A stretch of DNA of 64,000 nt from J038 sp036734085 (GTDB lineage: Bacteria; Chloroflexota; Anaerolineae; Aggregatilineales; Phototrophicaceae). The stretch spans positions 1-64,000 of the forward strand of contig DAIMZF010000004.1 in assembly GCA_036734085.1 (NCBI GenBank), read 5' to 3'. Made by a program: the position numbers and the translations under genes. Below the pieces are notes generated by a model that made no database searches, was not told where the DNA came from, and worked only from the letters and a program-made list of their open reading frames with translations. Of this stretch, positions 52,117-60,836 are shown one piece after another; positions within the stretch are counted from its first letter, which is position 1, and every line of letters begins with the position of its first letter.

Positions 52117-52554
52117 TTAAGCCTTATTACGATTCATTGTAGTATCTTCATCGGCAGAATACAACTCGCCATCATCCCCAATAAACAGGTCTTCCAGCGA
52201 GACAGGCTCCGCAAGTGCGGGTGGGTGTAAGTCGTCATGTTTGCGCTTCATGGCTTCTTGCAGGCGGCGCTCAACTTCCGCTTCGATGCGCTCCGCGTGG
52301 GTCATACGCCTGCCGCCGCTTATCGGGCGAAAGCGCCATTCCAGATAGAGCGCGTGCAGGATAAACGGAGACGCAACAAAAAGCCCCAGCAAAAACATCA
52401 GGAAGATAGCACCCAGAAAAAACCCGGCGGCAAGCCCGGCACTGATAAACAAGTTGGCGATGATAATATCCACCGTCATAAACAGCCGCGCCCGCTTGCG
52501 GATGTGCTCTAGTTCTATCGCTAATCGCAGTTGTTCGCGTTCTATTTCGCCCAT
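52117..52554 (-). CDS. Two-helix membrane protein with charged tails
   Basis: A 145-residue protein of unknown family. The N-terminal 24 residues form a charged amphipathic helix (REQLRLAIELEHIRKRARL), then a hairpin of two membrane helices (about 26-48 and 50-70), and a hydrophilic tail containing a charged helix (AERIEAEVERRLQEAMKRK) likely to form a coiled coil. The tail ends with an acidic stretch. The layout resembles 2TM-domain proteins with regulatory roles. It is divergent from the giant kinase gene at 52710 and precedes the three-helix membrane gene. Confidence 0.65.
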   Translation of the reverse strand: MGEIEREQLRLAIELEHIRKRARLFMTVDIIIANLFISAGLAAGFFLGAIFLMFLLGLFVASPFILHALYLEWRFRPISGGRRMTHAERIEAEVERRLQEAMKRKHDDLHPPALAEPVSLEDLFIGDDGELYSADEDTTMNRNKA

Positions 52555-52709
52555 ACTGTGCCCGCCTTTCTGCTAAAATTGTATCACATCTGCCCTGCCC
52601 CACGCAGATTTTTAATCACGTTCATACTCTCATATGTGCGGATGCGTTGCCAATTCAGCAAGACGCGCTAAAATCTAAAGGCTACGGAGTACAAGGATAA
52701 TAGCTAAAC

Positions 52710-55700
52710 ATGAGTTTTCATCAGGAAGGCATCGTCAGTCGCCGCTATCGTATCATTGATGAGATTGGGCGGGGTGGCATGGGCGTTGTCTACCGGGCAT
52801 TAGACCGCCTGACTGGTCAACATATCGCGCTGAAGTCGGTAAGTTTGCCCAATGCGAGTAACCTCACCAATACTGCCCGCAACCTAAGGTATGCCCTCGC
52901 ACAAGAGTTTAAACTGCTGGCATCGCTCCGGCATCCCAACATCGTCAGCGTATTGGATTATGGTTTTGATGCTGACAAAAAGCCCTACTTTACAATGGAA
53001 TTGCTGGAAGACCACCAGACCATCATCCAGTATGCCAAACAATCCCCCCCTAAAGAGCAAATCCGTTTATTAACACAGATGTTGCAAGCCTTAGCCTACC
53101 TGCACCGACGCGGCATCCTGCACCGTGACCTCAAGCCGGAAAACGTGATGGTGATGCGCGGTCAGGTCAAAGTGCTGGATTTTGGCCTTGCCACGCTGAG
53201 TCGCCAGCAGGAAGAATCGAACGGCACGGTCATCGGCACGGTGGCGTATCTCCCGCCGGAAATCCTGAACAATGCCCCCCATACCGAAGCGTCGGATTTG
53301 TACGCTGTCGGTGTGATGGCTTACGAGATTTTCGCACAACGCCATCCTTTTGATGTAACCAACGTCCACGCGCTACTGCGGGATATTGCCTTTAAAGAGC
53401 CGGACGTTCACACGTTGGATGTGTCGGTGGAATTACAGATGCTATTGGCCGCGTTGTTAGCCAAAGACCCCGCCGAGCGCATCGCGGACGCGCACACCGT
53501 CATCAATACGCTGGCTGTTGGCATTGGCGCGACCCCACCGCCGGAAAGTGACCTCATCCGCGAGAGTTACCTGCAAAGCGCGGATTTTGTCGGGCGGGAT
53601 AGCGAGATGAACCAATTAAAGGCCGCGCTACAGTCCGCGTTCGGTCATGTCGGCAGTGCGTGGCTCATCGGCGGGGAAAGTGGTGTGGGTAAATCGCGCC
53701 TGGTGGATGAAATCCGCACGCAAGCCCTCATCGCCGGGGCGCTCGTCCTGCGGAGTACGATCCAGCGTGAAAACAGCCTGCCCTACCAGCTATGGCGCAT
53801 CCCCCTGCGGCATCTGGCGTTAGAGGTGGACATCGACGACCACGCCGCCGCCATCCTGCGTGAACTGGTGCCAGATATTGAAACGTTGTTGGAGCGCACC
53901 CTCCCCACCCCGCCAGAGCTTAGCGGGCGCGAAGGCCAACAGCGCCTTGTCGGGGCTATCACCGACCTCATCCGCCAACAGACCCGCCCTATTGTGCTTA
54001 TCATGGAAGATTTGCAGTGGGCGATAGAAAGCCTGGAACCCTTAAAGCCGTTAGCGAACATGGCGCAGGAACTCCCGTTTTTGTTCATTGGTAATTATCG
54101 CAATGATGAATTGCCGGAATTACCGGAGCATATCCCCGCCGCGCAGACCTTGATTTTAGAACGCCTGACACGAGAGGAAATCAAGGACTTTACCGCGCAA
54201 ATCATCGGCACAAAGAACATCCGCCAACCGGTGATTGACTTCCTGCAAAACCAAACGGAAGGCAACGCTTTCTTTTTAGTGGAGGTCATCCGCGCATTAG
54301 CGGATAGCGCCGGGAGTTTATCGCAGATTGGGCGTATGACGTTACCGCACAACATCTATGCCGGTGGCGTGCAACACGTCTTCCAACAACGCCTGGAACG
54401 CATCCCGATGGAAGCCTACCCCCTGCTGGAGTTGGCCGCCGTCATCGGGCGCGACATTGTACCGGAGGTGCTGGCGGAATGTGCGCCGCATGTTGATATT
54501 GAACACTGGCTGTTAACCTGTGCGGAGGCCGCCGTGCTGGAAGTCGTGGATGAACGCTGGCGCTTTACACACGACAAACTGCGTCAGGCACTCCAGCAAA
54601 GCATCCCGACCATGCAACAAGCGGAAGTCCATCGCAAGGCCGCTTTAGGCATCGAGGCCACCACCCACAATCTGCTAGAGAATGCACCGGCGCTCATGCG
54701 GCATTGGCGCATCGCCGGAGACACCGAGCGCGAAGCCATTTACGCCCGCATCAGTGGCGAGATGCAACTCAACATCTGCGCTTATAGCGAAGCGATTGAT
54801 GTGCTGGAACGGGCGCTGGTTCTATCCCCACCGGATGACACACCGGAGCGCGAACGCCTGCGTGCCCGGTTGACCATGCGCTTAGGCGAAGCCCACTTAG
54901 GGTTGAGCAACTATAGCCAGGCCGGGCATCAGTTCAGTGTCGCGGAAGTCATCGCAGACCCTTTAGGCGACGAAGCACTCACGGGGGCTATCCTGCAAAA
55001 GCAAGGGTTGTTAGCCGTCAAAAAAGGGGATTATGCCGCCGCCCGTGCCAGCTTCAAACGGAGCGCCAGCCATTCCCGCGAGGCAGAGGATTGGCATAAT
55101 CTGGCGATGACCTTAGGCCATCTGGGCGAGGTGGAGGTTAATCTCGGTGAGTACAAGCAATCCGCCATTTACTTAAACGAAGCCGTAGAAATCGCGCAGA
55201 ACATCAAAGATAACAACGCGCTGGGGCACATCTACCGTTCGTTAAGCAAGCTCTTCTATCAAAAGGGGGATGTGGATGCAGGCTGGCCGCATCTGTACGC
55301 CGCCTTGAACGCTGTGCGCCAAACCGGTGACCGCTACGGGCTGGCACGGGTGTTAAACGCGCAGGGCGTCTTCCATGCTACACAGGGCAATTACACCCCC
55401 GCCAGCGAAGCCTACGCGCAGGCTATCGCACAGTTCCGCGCCATCGGTGACCGTTGGGGCGAAGCCGTCATCATGAATAATCTGGGCTTTGTGCATCTGC
55501 TGATGGGGGATTTACCTAAATCAGCAGAGGTGTTCTACCAGGCTATTACGACCCTATGGGAGTTACAGGTCTTGCCCGTCCTGCTGGAATCGCTGGTGGG
55601 GCTGGCGCGGTCATTGGCGGAAGTTGGCCGCGAAACACAAGCGGCTGAAATTATCGGGCTGGCGATTCAACACCCGGCGACGATTAAAGACGTGGACGCC

Positions 55701-55865
55701 CTTTCCCGCCATGCGATCAAAGTTCTGCAAGACAGGATGCCCCCCCGCGACTATGAGCAGGCTTACAATCGGGGGAGCAGGTTCGTTCTGGCGGAGGTCG
55801 TCGGCGTATTATTAGATGATAAAGATGCTGTACTACGTGAACTTTTGGCAGGGCGGGTGATTTAA
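52710..55865 (+). CDS. Giant Ser/Thr kinase-AAA ATPase-TPR regulator
   Basis: A 1,051-residue cytoplasmic protein. Residues 13-270 form a Ser/Thr kinase: loop GRGGMGVVY, Lys42, HRDLKPEN (138-145), DFG (157-159) and VAYLPPEIL. Residues about 290-640 form an AAA/STAND-type ATPase that opens with DFVGRDSEMNQLKAAL; Walker A is GESGVGKS (322-329) and Walker B is VLIMEDLQW. The rest is a series of TPR repeats, for example AAARASFKRSASHSREAEDW and ASEAYAQAIAQF. Such proteins sense signals through the TPR part and switch on the ATPase and kinase. No C-terminal DNA-binding domain is seen. It is a single gene with AAGGAT before the start. Targets unknown. Confidence 0.94.
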   Translation: MSFHQEGIVSRRYRIIDEIGRGGMGVVYRALDRLTGQHIALKSVSLPNASNLTNTARNLRYALAQEFKLLASLRHPNIVSVLDYGFDADKKPYFTMELLEDHQTIIQYAKQSPPKEQIRLLTQMLQALAYLHRRGILHRDLKPENVMVMRGQVKVLDFGLATLSRQQEESNGTVIGTVAYLPPEILNNAPHTEASDLYAVGVMAYEIFAQRHPFDVTNVHALLRDIAFKEPDVHTLDVSVELQMLLAALLAKDPAERIADAHTVINTLAVGIGATPPPESDLIRESYLQSADFVGRDSEMNQLKAALQSAFGHVGSAWLIGGESGVGKSRLVDEIRTQALIAGALVLRSTIQRENSLPYQLWRIPLRHLALEVDIDDHAAAILRELVPDIETLLERTLPTPPELSGREGQQRLVGAITDLIRQQTRPIVLIMEDLQWAIESLEPLKPLANMAQELPFLFIGNYRNDELPELPEHIPAAQTLILERLTREEIKDFTAQIIGTKNIRQPVIDFLQNQTEGNAFFLVEVIRALADSAGSLSQIGRMTLPHNIYAGGVQHVFQQRLERIPMEAYPLLELAAVIGRDIVPEVLAECAPHVDIEHWLLTCAEAAVLEVVDERWRFTHDKLRQALQQSIPTMQQAEVHRKAALGIEATTHNLLENAPALMRHWRIAGDTEREAIYARISGEMQLNICAYSEAIDVLERALVLSPPDDTPERERLRARLTMRLGEAHLGLSNYSQAGHQFSVAEVIADPLGDEALTGAILQKQGLLAVKKGDYAAARASFKRSASHSREAEDWHNLAMTLGHLGEVEVNLGEYKQSAIYLNEAVEIAQNIKDNNALGHIYRSLSKLFYQKGDVDAGWPHLYAALNAVRQTGDRYGLARVLNAQGVFHATQGNYTPASEAYAQAIAQFRAIGDRWGEAVIMNNLGFVHLLMGDLPKSAEVFYQAITTLWELQVLPVLLESLVGLARSLAEVGRETQAAEIIGLAIQHPATIKDVDALSRHAIKVLQDRMPPRDYEQAYNRGSRFVLAEVVGVLLDDKDAVLRELLAGRVI

Positions 55866-56068
55866 TAGGTTCAAACTAGAATTTGTATCTTTCGTTTTTT
55901 AACGCTACAATAAAGGAACAATAAGCGAAATTGTAGTCTTTAACATGAACCATAGAAAAAATGTAAAAGATAACACCGTTTCGCTTTGTGTACCTTTGCT
56001 GTATAACCTCGTGTTGGCATCTGGTACACTCCCCTTTAAGGCATACTTATTTTAAGGAGACCAAAAGT

Positions 56069-57835
56069 ATGAAAAACCTTGTCCGTTTGTTGGTTGCCGC
56101 ACTCATGGTGGCTGTCATTAGCGCGTTGGTGATTCCCGCCGCCGCCCAAGACGACCCCGGTGAAGACGGTGGCGTGATTGTAACGTCTACCTTTGGTAGC
56201 GCACCGGCTACATTTAGCCAAGTTTTCTGTACAGATACCGCCTGCAACGCTGTTGTCGGTCAAATGTACATCGGCCTGCTGGGTGTAGACCCGGAAGCCG
56301 CCCAGATTATCCCAGGCGCCCCTGCCGCATTAGCGGAAGACTGGACAGTGTCTGACGATAACCTCGTTTACACCTTCAACCTGCGTGACAACCTGACCTG
56401 GAGCGATGGCGCACCCATCACCGCCAACGATGTTGCCTTAAGCTGGGAACTCATCAATACACCGGAAGTCGGCCACCCGCGTGGCTACTTGCTCAGCACT
56501 ATTGCTGACGTACAGGTCATTGATGACTACACCTTAGAAGTCACCTTCCAAAGCCCGGCTTGTACCGCACTCAACCAAGCCGCCGCCTTGCAGGTCATCC
56601 CCAGCCACCTGTATAGCGGTTTCGTGGAAGAAGTTGGTCCCGACGGGTTAGCGAACCTCGACTGGAACCTCGCGCCGACTGTCACCAGTGGCCCGTTCAC
56701 GTTCTTCGAGAGCATCCCCGGCCAAACCACCAGCTTGCTCGGTAACGACGACTACAGCTTCGCCCCGTTGGGCTACGTCGCCCCCTTCGGCTTCGTACAG
56801 GTTGTATCTGCTGACCAAACCGTACAGGTAGAGCAATTGCTCGTCGGTGAAATCAACGTGCTGAACGGCCCGCCCGTGAACCGTCGTAACGACATTCGCG
56901 GCGCAACCGGCATCCAAACCTATGAATTCCCCGGCAACGTGTGGGACTACATGGGCTTGAACTTAGCCGACCCGACCAACCCGCAACCCGCGTTGGACGC
57001 TGACGGCAACCGTATTGACCAAGGCCTGCACCCGATCTTCGGTGACGTTCTGGTTCGCCAGGCGTTAGCCCACGCTATCGACATCGAAGCGATGATCGAA
57101 ACCGCCGTCTTCGGCGAAGGTGGCCGTATGACCGCCCATATCATCCCGCAAAGCTGGGCGTACAACGCCGACCTGCCGCCGCGTGAATATGACGTGGAAC
57201 TCGCGCTTGACCTATTGGCTGAAGCCGGTTGGGTGCCTGCAGATGCAAGCGCCGCCCCCAGCGCCAGCAACCCGTTGGTGTGCCAGGGCTGTCTGTATGC
57301 CACCGAAGTTGATGAAAGCTTCGAAGGCACTGCCATGAGCTTTGAACTGCTGACCAACGCCGGTAACACCCGTCGTGAGGCCATCGGCGCGCTGGTTCAG
57401 GACGAACTGGGCCGCATCGGTATCGAAGTTGACTTCCAGACCATCGACTTTAACGTGTTGTTGGAAATCATGGACGGTCAAACCTTCGACAGCTTCATTC
57501 TCGGCTGGCAAAATGGCTACCCGGATGACCCGAACACCGTGCAATTGTTCGGCGCCGCCGCCGATGAGCCGAATAGCGGCTTCAACTTCACCTCCTTCTA
57601 CAACGAGCGTTACTATGAGCTTGAAGAAGCCGCGCTTAACAGCCCCGGCTGTGTGTTAGAAGACCGTGCGGAAATCTACTACGAAATGCAAGAAATCATG
57701 CAAGAAGAAATGCCTTACATCTGGCTCTTCACGCAAAATGGTTTCTATGCCGCAAGTGATACCGTAGAAGGCTTCGATCCCTTCCCGGCACAACTATTCT
57801 GGAACGTCACTGAATGGCTGGTTTCCTCCAACTAA
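56069..57835 (+). CDS. Peptide ABC transporter substrate-binding protein
   Basis: A 588-residue family 5 (DppA/OppA-like) binding protein. ATG 56069 follows AAGGAGA and opens a signal peptide ending in IPAAAQ, without lipobox. Family segments include LAEDWTVSDDNLVYTFNLRD, LTWSDGAPITANDVALSWE, VRQALAHAIDIEAMI and YNAD. The C-terminal half contains DFNVLLEIMDGQTFDSFILG and MPYIWLFTQNGFYA. It delivers oligopeptides or other ligands to the permeases encoded at 58077 and 59137. A strong terminator follows directly, so it is transcribed apart from or in excess of the permeases. The longer frame to 55988 lacks a ribosome site. Confidence 0.95.
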   Translation: MKNLVRLLVAALMVAVISALVIPAAAQDDPGEDGGVIVTSTFGSAPATFSQVFCTDTACNAVVGQMYIGLLGVDPEAAQIIPGAPAALAEDWTVSDDNLVYTFNLRDNLTWSDGAPITANDVALSWELINTPEVGHPRGYLLSTIADVQVIDDYTLEVTFQSPACTALNQAAALQVIPSHLYSGFVEEVGPDGLANLDWNLAPTVTSGPFTFFESIPGQTTSLLGNDDYSFAPLGYVAPFGFVQVVSADQTVQVEQLLVGEINVLNGPPVNRRNDIRGATGIQTYEFPGNVWDYMGLNLADPTNPQPALDADGNRIDQGLHPIFGDVLVRQALAHAIDIEAMIETAVFGEGGRMTAHIIPQSWAYNADLPPREYDVELALDLLAEAGWVPADASAAPSASNPLVCQGCLYATEVDESFEGTAMSFELLTNAGNTRREAIGALVQDELGRIGIEVDFQTIDFNVLLEIMDGQTFDSFILGWQNGYPDDPNTVQLFGAAADEPNSGFNFTSFYNERYYELEEAALNSPGCVLEDRAEIYYEMQEIMQEEMPYIWLFTQNGFYAASDTVEGFDPFPAQLFWNVTEWLVSSN

Positions 57836-57869
57836 GCTGGGACGTTTAGGCAACTAAACAACCACTGGT

Positions 57870-57910
57870 AAAACACCGGAGTAGCATTCATTTGTTGCTC
57901 CGGTGTTTTT
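57870..57910 (+). terminator. Intrinsic terminator after the peptide-binding protein gene
   Basis: Twelve-base stem AAAACACCGGAG/CTCCGGTGTTTT with a loop of 16 bases and a final T run, 35 bases after the stop codon. It would leave the binding-protein transcript separate from the permease transcript. Confidence 0.88.
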
Positions 57911-57993
57911 GTTAAAGACTGTTTGCCGATGGTTCGGCAGGTGTTTGGCAGTATGGGCAAAAACTAACTCAAGACCCCCTCCGCTTTTTTTGC

Positions 57994-57999
57994 TATACT
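57994..57999 (+). promoter_or_regulatory. -10-like box before the peptide permease genes
   Basis: TATACT lies about 80 bases before the first permease start, after a CTTTTTTTGC stretch. It fits the presence of a terminator just upstream, which requires a new promoter. No good -35 hexamer is visible. Confidence 0.35.
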
Positions 58000-58076
58000 A
58001 GCCTCAAAATTCTGCTTATAACGTTTGGGCTGATGGTGTTTGTGGTTATCATCAGCAACCTTTGGAGTTATAGACT

Positions 58077-59123
58077 ATGTTTCGATATATCGTTAGGCGT
58101 TTAATCCAAGCGATACCCACGTTTTTTGGAATTACTTTTCTCTCTTATCTCATTATGTCCGCCGCGCCGGGCGGCCCCGCCGCTACGCTGGCCTTCGACC
58201 CCAGCCTGCCCGCCGGAGAGCGCGAGCGCATCGAGCGCCGACTAGGGCTGAACGACCCCTGGCTGGTGCAGTATATTCACTGGCTGGCCGGTGATGACTG
58301 GCGTCAGCGTGACCTAACCGGCGACGGTGAACTGGACTCCTGGGGAACACGGCGCGGCATCCTGCGGGGCGACTTCGGCCAATCGTTTATCCAGGGACGC
58401 CGCCCGGTGATGGATCTCATCGGCCAGTACATCGTCCCGACGATAGAGCTAACGACTGCCGCCCTGCTTGTCGGGATTTTAGTCGGCATCCCCGTCGGCA
58501 TTCTGGCGGCCATTAATCGCGGTGGCTGGTTTGATAACATTTCGCGTGTGGTGGCCGTTATCTTCAACGCCGTACCAAACTTCTGGCTAGGGCTTATCCT
58601 CATCCTGGTGTTTGCTTCGTGGTTGGGGTGGTTGCCCACCTCGCAGAGGTGTTCACCCACCGCCAGCATCTCACGCGGGGGCGGTGGTTGCCCGCCCATC
58701 TATGAGCGTCTGGAATACCTGATTATGCCGGTGTTCACATTGGGCACGGTATACATCGCGGGGTATTCGCGCTATATGCGGACATCCATGCTGGACGTTA
58801 TCGGGCAGGACTACATCCGCACTGCCCATGCGAAGGGTTTATCCTCACGGTCTATCTGGTTTACGCACGGAGCCAGGAACGCGCTCATACCCATCGCAAC
58901 CTTTTTTGGGCCAGCCATTACCGGCCTCATCGGGGGCGCGGTCATCACGGAAACGATCTTCTCCTGGCCGGGCTTAGGCAGGCAGGCGTTAGCCTCCATT
59001 ACCAGCCTGGACTACCCCTTTGTTATGGCGATTGTTGTGATTGGGTCTATCGCCACGATTGCCGGTTACATTATATCGGACATCCTGTACGCGATTATTG
59101 ACCCGCGTATTCGGTTCTCATAA
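58077..59123 (+). CDS. dppB: Peptide ABC transporter permease, DppB type
   Basis: A 348-residue permease with six membrane helices. The start MFRYIVRRLIQAIPTFFGIT is typical of DppB. The outer loop after helix 1 contains ERRLGLNDPWLVQYIHW and a small charged DLTGDGELDSWG part. The EAA-like loop is DYIRTAHAKGLSSRSIWFTHG, which contacts the ATPase. It is of normal length, in contrast to its partner. GGAG precedes the ATG at nine bases. The second permease gene starts 13 bases after its stop codon. No DppD/DppF ATPase gene follows, so these must be elsewhere. Ligand could be peptides or other compounds; the symbol gives family only. Confidence 0.93.
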   Translation: MFRYIVRRLIQAIPTFFGITFLSYLIMSAAPGGPAATLAFDPSLPAGERERIERRLGLNDPWLVQYIHWLAGDDWRQRDLTGDGELDSWGTRRGILRGDFGQSFIQGRRPVMDLIGQYIVPTIELTTAALLVGILVGIPVGILAAINRGGWFDNISRVVAVIFNAVPNFWLGLILILVFASWLGWLPTSQRCSPTASISRGGGGCPPIYERLEYLIMPVFTLGTVYIAGYSRYMRTSMLDVIGQDYIRTAHAKGLSSRSIWFTHGARNALIPIATFFGPAITGLIGGAVITETIFSWPGLGRQALASITSLDYPFVMAIVVIGSIATIAGYIISDILYAIIDPRIRFS

Positions 59124-59136
59124 GGGGGAGACATCC

Positions 59137-60651
59137 ATGTTAACGACGACACAACCAGAAACCAAGAAGATTTCTCCTTTTTCCTTGCCGGATATGATCG
59201 TGCTGGCTGGCGCGGTGATTATGCTGGTGGGGTTCTTCCTCCTGCCGTGGATTAGCCGCCCGGATATTCGCCCGGAGCTATTCGGCGCGACGGCGGGCTT
59301 GCCACAGCCCACAGGCGCGTTGTTTTCCGCATTACAGCGTCCGGCTTTTTCTACACATAACATTGTTTTGGAAGAGCCGTTAAATTCGCTCTTCATCGAA
59401 GGCGAAAAAACCTTCACAGGTAACGAGCTACTCAACGATGCCTATTACACGGAATTCATCACCGTATCCATTGGCTTCCCGCTATTCGCGGCGGTGGCCG
59501 GGTTAGCGTTGGCGTTGTTCGGGATGTTTGTCCCATCGTGGCGAAAAGCGACGCGATGGGCACAGTTTATTGTCGGGCTAGTCGCCTTGCTCTATTACTT
59601 CCTGTTCTTCAACAAATACCCATTGGCGGATGTGCAGGACGCGCTCCGTCCTGGCTTCTGGTTAGCACTGGTGGGCGCGTTCGCTTACATCGTACAGGCT
59701 GTCTTGCCGCGTGTCTCGCCACCGCGCAAGATACGAGAATTCAAGGCGGTCACGGATGACGAAGGCATCGTCAGCCTGGAAGGGGCCAAACAGCTTAAAG
59801 GTCAGTCGCTTTATTCTAAGGCGTTGTATCGTCTCGGCCAGGATTATCTGACGCTTTCTTTCTTGTTTGTCCTGCTGTTGTTGGTCGGCTTTTCGTTTTC
59901 CGCCCCATTACTGGAAAGCGGGCTGGATGTCAGCTATCGTTCCACCGGGCCTGACGTGTTCTATCCGATTGATAGCGGTAAGTTCTTCTTGGGCACGGAC
60001 GACTTAGGCCGCGACCAACTCACCCGTCTGGCGTATGCCGGGCAGATTTCTATGCGGATTGCGCTGGCGGCGGCTTTGCTGTCATTGTTCATTGGTGTGG
60101 CGGTGGGCATCCTCACCGGGTTCTATGGCGGCATCGTGGACGACTTCGTGATGTGGTTCATCACGACGCTGAATTCCATCCCTCAGCTCTTTTTGCTGTT
60201 GATTCTCGCGGCGGTGCTAAGGCCGAATGCCACAACGATGATTTTGATTTTGGGCTTTCTGGGCTGGACGGGCACAACGCGGCTTGTTCGCGGCGAAACG
60301 CTGTCGCTACGGGAACGTGAATTCGTGGTGAGTGCGCGGTCAATCGGCGCGTCGGACATCCGCATTATGTTTATGCACATCATGCCCAACCTGTTGTCTA
60401 TCGTCATTGTGACTCTGGCGCAGGACATCGGCGGGCTGTTGTTGACGGAAGCCGCACTCAGTTACTTAGGGCTGGGTGTGCAACCCCCCACCCCCACATG
60501 GGGCAACATGCTCACCAATTCGCAGACCTTCTTCTCCAGAGGGCCGCATCTGGTCGTATTCCCCGGCTTGCTGATTGCCATTACGGTGCTGGCGATGTAT
60601 GTCATCGGGGATGGCATCCGCGACGCGCTCGACCCACGCACCAACGACTAA
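59137..60651 (+). CDS. dppC: Peptide ABC transporter permease, DppC type, with extra four-helix N-terminus
   Basis: A 504-residue permease against about 290-300 for the family. Start ATG 59137 follows AAGGGGGAG. The DppC-like part begins near residue 239 with its usual first helix, then LGTDDLGRDQLTRLAYAG and the permease core, with EFVVSARSIGASDIRIMFMH as ATPase-contact loop. Residues 1-230 add four helices (about 20-39, 108-132, 141-160, 172-191) with an outer loop of about 65 residues between the first two, and a soluble linker. The pattern in helices 2-4 (FVPSWRKATRWAQ, VGLVALLYY) resembles the extension of the sugar permease at 40573. The family call is secure; the extension is new to me. 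Confidence 0.93.
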   Translation: MLTTTQPETKKISPFSLPDMIVLAGAVIMLVGFFLLPWISRPDIRPELFGATAGLPQPTGALFSALQRPAFSTHNIVLEEPLNSLFIEGEKTFTGNELLNDAYYTEFITVSIGFPLFAAVAGLALALFGMFVPSWRKATRWAQFIVGLVALLYYFLFFNKYPLADVQDALRPGFWLALVGAFAYIVQAVLPRVSPPRKIREFKAVTDDEGIVSLEGAKQLKGQSLYSKALYRLGQDYLTLSFLFVLLLLVGFSFSAPLLESGLDVSYRSTGPDVFYPIDSGKFFLGTDDLGRDQLTRLAYAGQISMRIALAAALLSLFIGVAVGILTGFYGGIVDDFVMWFITTLNSIPQLFLLLILAAVLRPNATTMILILGFLGWTGTTRLVRGETLSLREREFVVSARSIGASDIRIMFMHIMPNLLSIVIVTLAQDIGGLLLTEAALSYLGLGVQPPTPTWGNMLTNSQTFFSRGPHLVVFPGLLIAITVLAMYVIGDGIRDALDPRTND

Positions 60652-60678
60652 CACAAGCACGCCACCCACGATACAATC

Positions 60679-60712
60679 AAGCCGCCGGGATTGACAGAAG
60701 TCCCGGCGGCTT
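60679..60712 (+). terminator. GC-rich hairpin after the peptide permease genes
   Basis: Perfect 12-base stem AAGCCGCCGGGA/TCCCGGCGGCTT with a ten-base loop, 27 bases after the permease stop. It is followed by an A-rich, not T-rich, stretch, so it may be a terminator or an RNA-stabilising end. Confidence 0.55.
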
Positions 60713-60744
60713 ACAAAAAACAGGGGATAACGGAGATTCTGCTG

Positions 60745-60834
60745 ATGAGCGACGAAACACATCGTAACCGTATTGTGCCACGCTTGCGCCCCGTTTCGCG
60801 GACAATACGTCCAGCAAAATTGTCCATTTTTTAG
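60745..60834 (+). CDS. Possible 29-residue basic leader peptide before the helicase
   Basis: A short frame starts with ATG after GGAG and ends with TAG two bases before the helicase ATG. The product is strongly basic (begins MSDETHRNRIVPRLRP, seven Arg). The helicase itself has no ribosome-binding site, so ribosomes finishing this small frame could restart there. A chance frame is possible because it is short. Confidence 0.4.
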   Translation: MSDETHRNRIVPRLRPVSRTIRPAKLSIF

Positions 60835-60836
60835 CC

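Noticed and set aside
55945..56055. 36-residue frame before the peptide-binding protein gene, considered as a leader peptide
   Set aside because: No ribosome site and no regulatory structure; probably chance.
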